From assembly GCA_963573385.1 (NCBI GenBank), contig CAUYLG010017858.1, forward strand, positions 1 to 64,000: 64,000 nt of DNA, in the 5' to 3' direction. The translations under genes were made by a program, and so were the position numbers. Positions 63,601 to 64,000 of this stretch are shown piece by piece. Origin of the DNA: Cacajao melanocephalus (Eukaryota; Chordata; Mammalia; Primates; Pitheciidae). Within the stretch, counting starts at the first letter, position 1. The number at the start of each line of letters is the position of its first letter. The notes under the pieces are model-generated. The model was given only the letters and a program-made list of their open reading frames with translations. It did not search any database and was not told where the DNA came from.

Positions 63601-64000
63601 ACCATTCAACTTTGATTTCAGTCCACTGAAATCTGGGGATAAAAGCACAAATAAGCTTAGTCTTAAGCAGTCAGAACATCCCTGATCATTCAGGGTCTGG
63701 ATCAACAGGTAAGACTGAAAGGCAAAGACTTAATCTTGGATCCTCAGGAATAAGCCAGAAACAATTATTTGATACTATTAAAGCAAAAAATACACTAACA
63801 TTTGTTAAAATGGTAAGACAGACATTATTCAAGTCTACCTTGATAGGTGTAGGGACTACTGCAATGGGATTTTGTAATGGGGAGACAGGTGGATCTCAAT
63901 TCCTAATTCAACAAAGAAAAGAGGAAATGTATAGCCAAGGAGAAGAATGGTGAAGGTCAGTGGTTAAAAAATTACTGCAAGTGTAAGATAATTCTTGATA
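63601..64000 (+). pseudogene. 3' continuation of the relic SFTP gene to the window edge
   Basis: Beyond the KHGSY-like motif the sequence (tttgatttcagtccactgaa, gtctggatcaacaggtaaga, gactgaaaggcaaagactta, acaggtggatctcaattcct) is still Ser/Gln-type decayed coding or 3'UTR sequence comparable to what follows the FLG2 stop. The end of the relic is not reached within the window. Confidence 0.4.

Overview
The window is vertebrate, and almost certainly primate, nuclear DNA from the epidermal differentiation complex: the part that carries the S100 fused-type protein (SFTP) genes in the order FLG2 - FLG. All of them read on the + strand here. Primate origin is supported by several full Alu elements (AluS- and AluJ-like) and by L1PA-type L1 3' ends. 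The filaggrin N-terminus is clearly filaggrin but differs at several residues from the human protein as I remember it, so a non-human simian is likely; the species cannot be fixed from sequence alone.

Layout. 1-801 is the 3' end of the FLG2 (filaggrin-2) coding exon, followed by a long 3'UTR to about 2,650 that is itself decayed SFTP coding sequence with an Alu in it. 2,700-5,250 is a patchwork of local duplications and an AT-rich palindrome. 5,610-7,440 holds a faint relic SFTP gene (promoter/exon-1-like module plus the first codons of an exon 3). 9,800-21,560 is interspersed repeats (Alu, L1, L2, MIR, L3/CR1-like) and microsatellites. 22,081-36,015 is FLG: promoter with TATA box, non-coding exon 1, a 9.9 kb intron 1 packed with L2/L1, coding exon 2 (32,178-32,336) and the large exon 3 (32,922 to about 36,015). 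37,560-46,490 is a nested L1 cluster with an Alu and a possible solo LTR. 47,585-49,620 is a MaLR/ERVL-type retroviral remnant. 54,790-64,000 contains a second, much larger relic SFTP gene: an exon-1/promoter module at about 56,210-56,530, L2 and Alu sequence, then about 4.3 kb of stop-riddled SFTP repeats ending in a recognisable SFTP C-terminal motif near 63,550.

The two live genes encode keratinocyte proteins of the cornified layer: an N-terminal calcium-binding S100 domain (visible here for FLG) followed by His/Ser/Gly/Arg/Gln-rich repeats that bundle keratin and are broken down to moisturising amino acids. The most notable features are an extremely short filaggrin (897 residues, one filaggrin unit carrying an internal 77-residue duplication) and two SFTP relics, one on each side of FLG, that I do not recognise as named genes. 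Repeat family names and boundaries are by eye and approximate.
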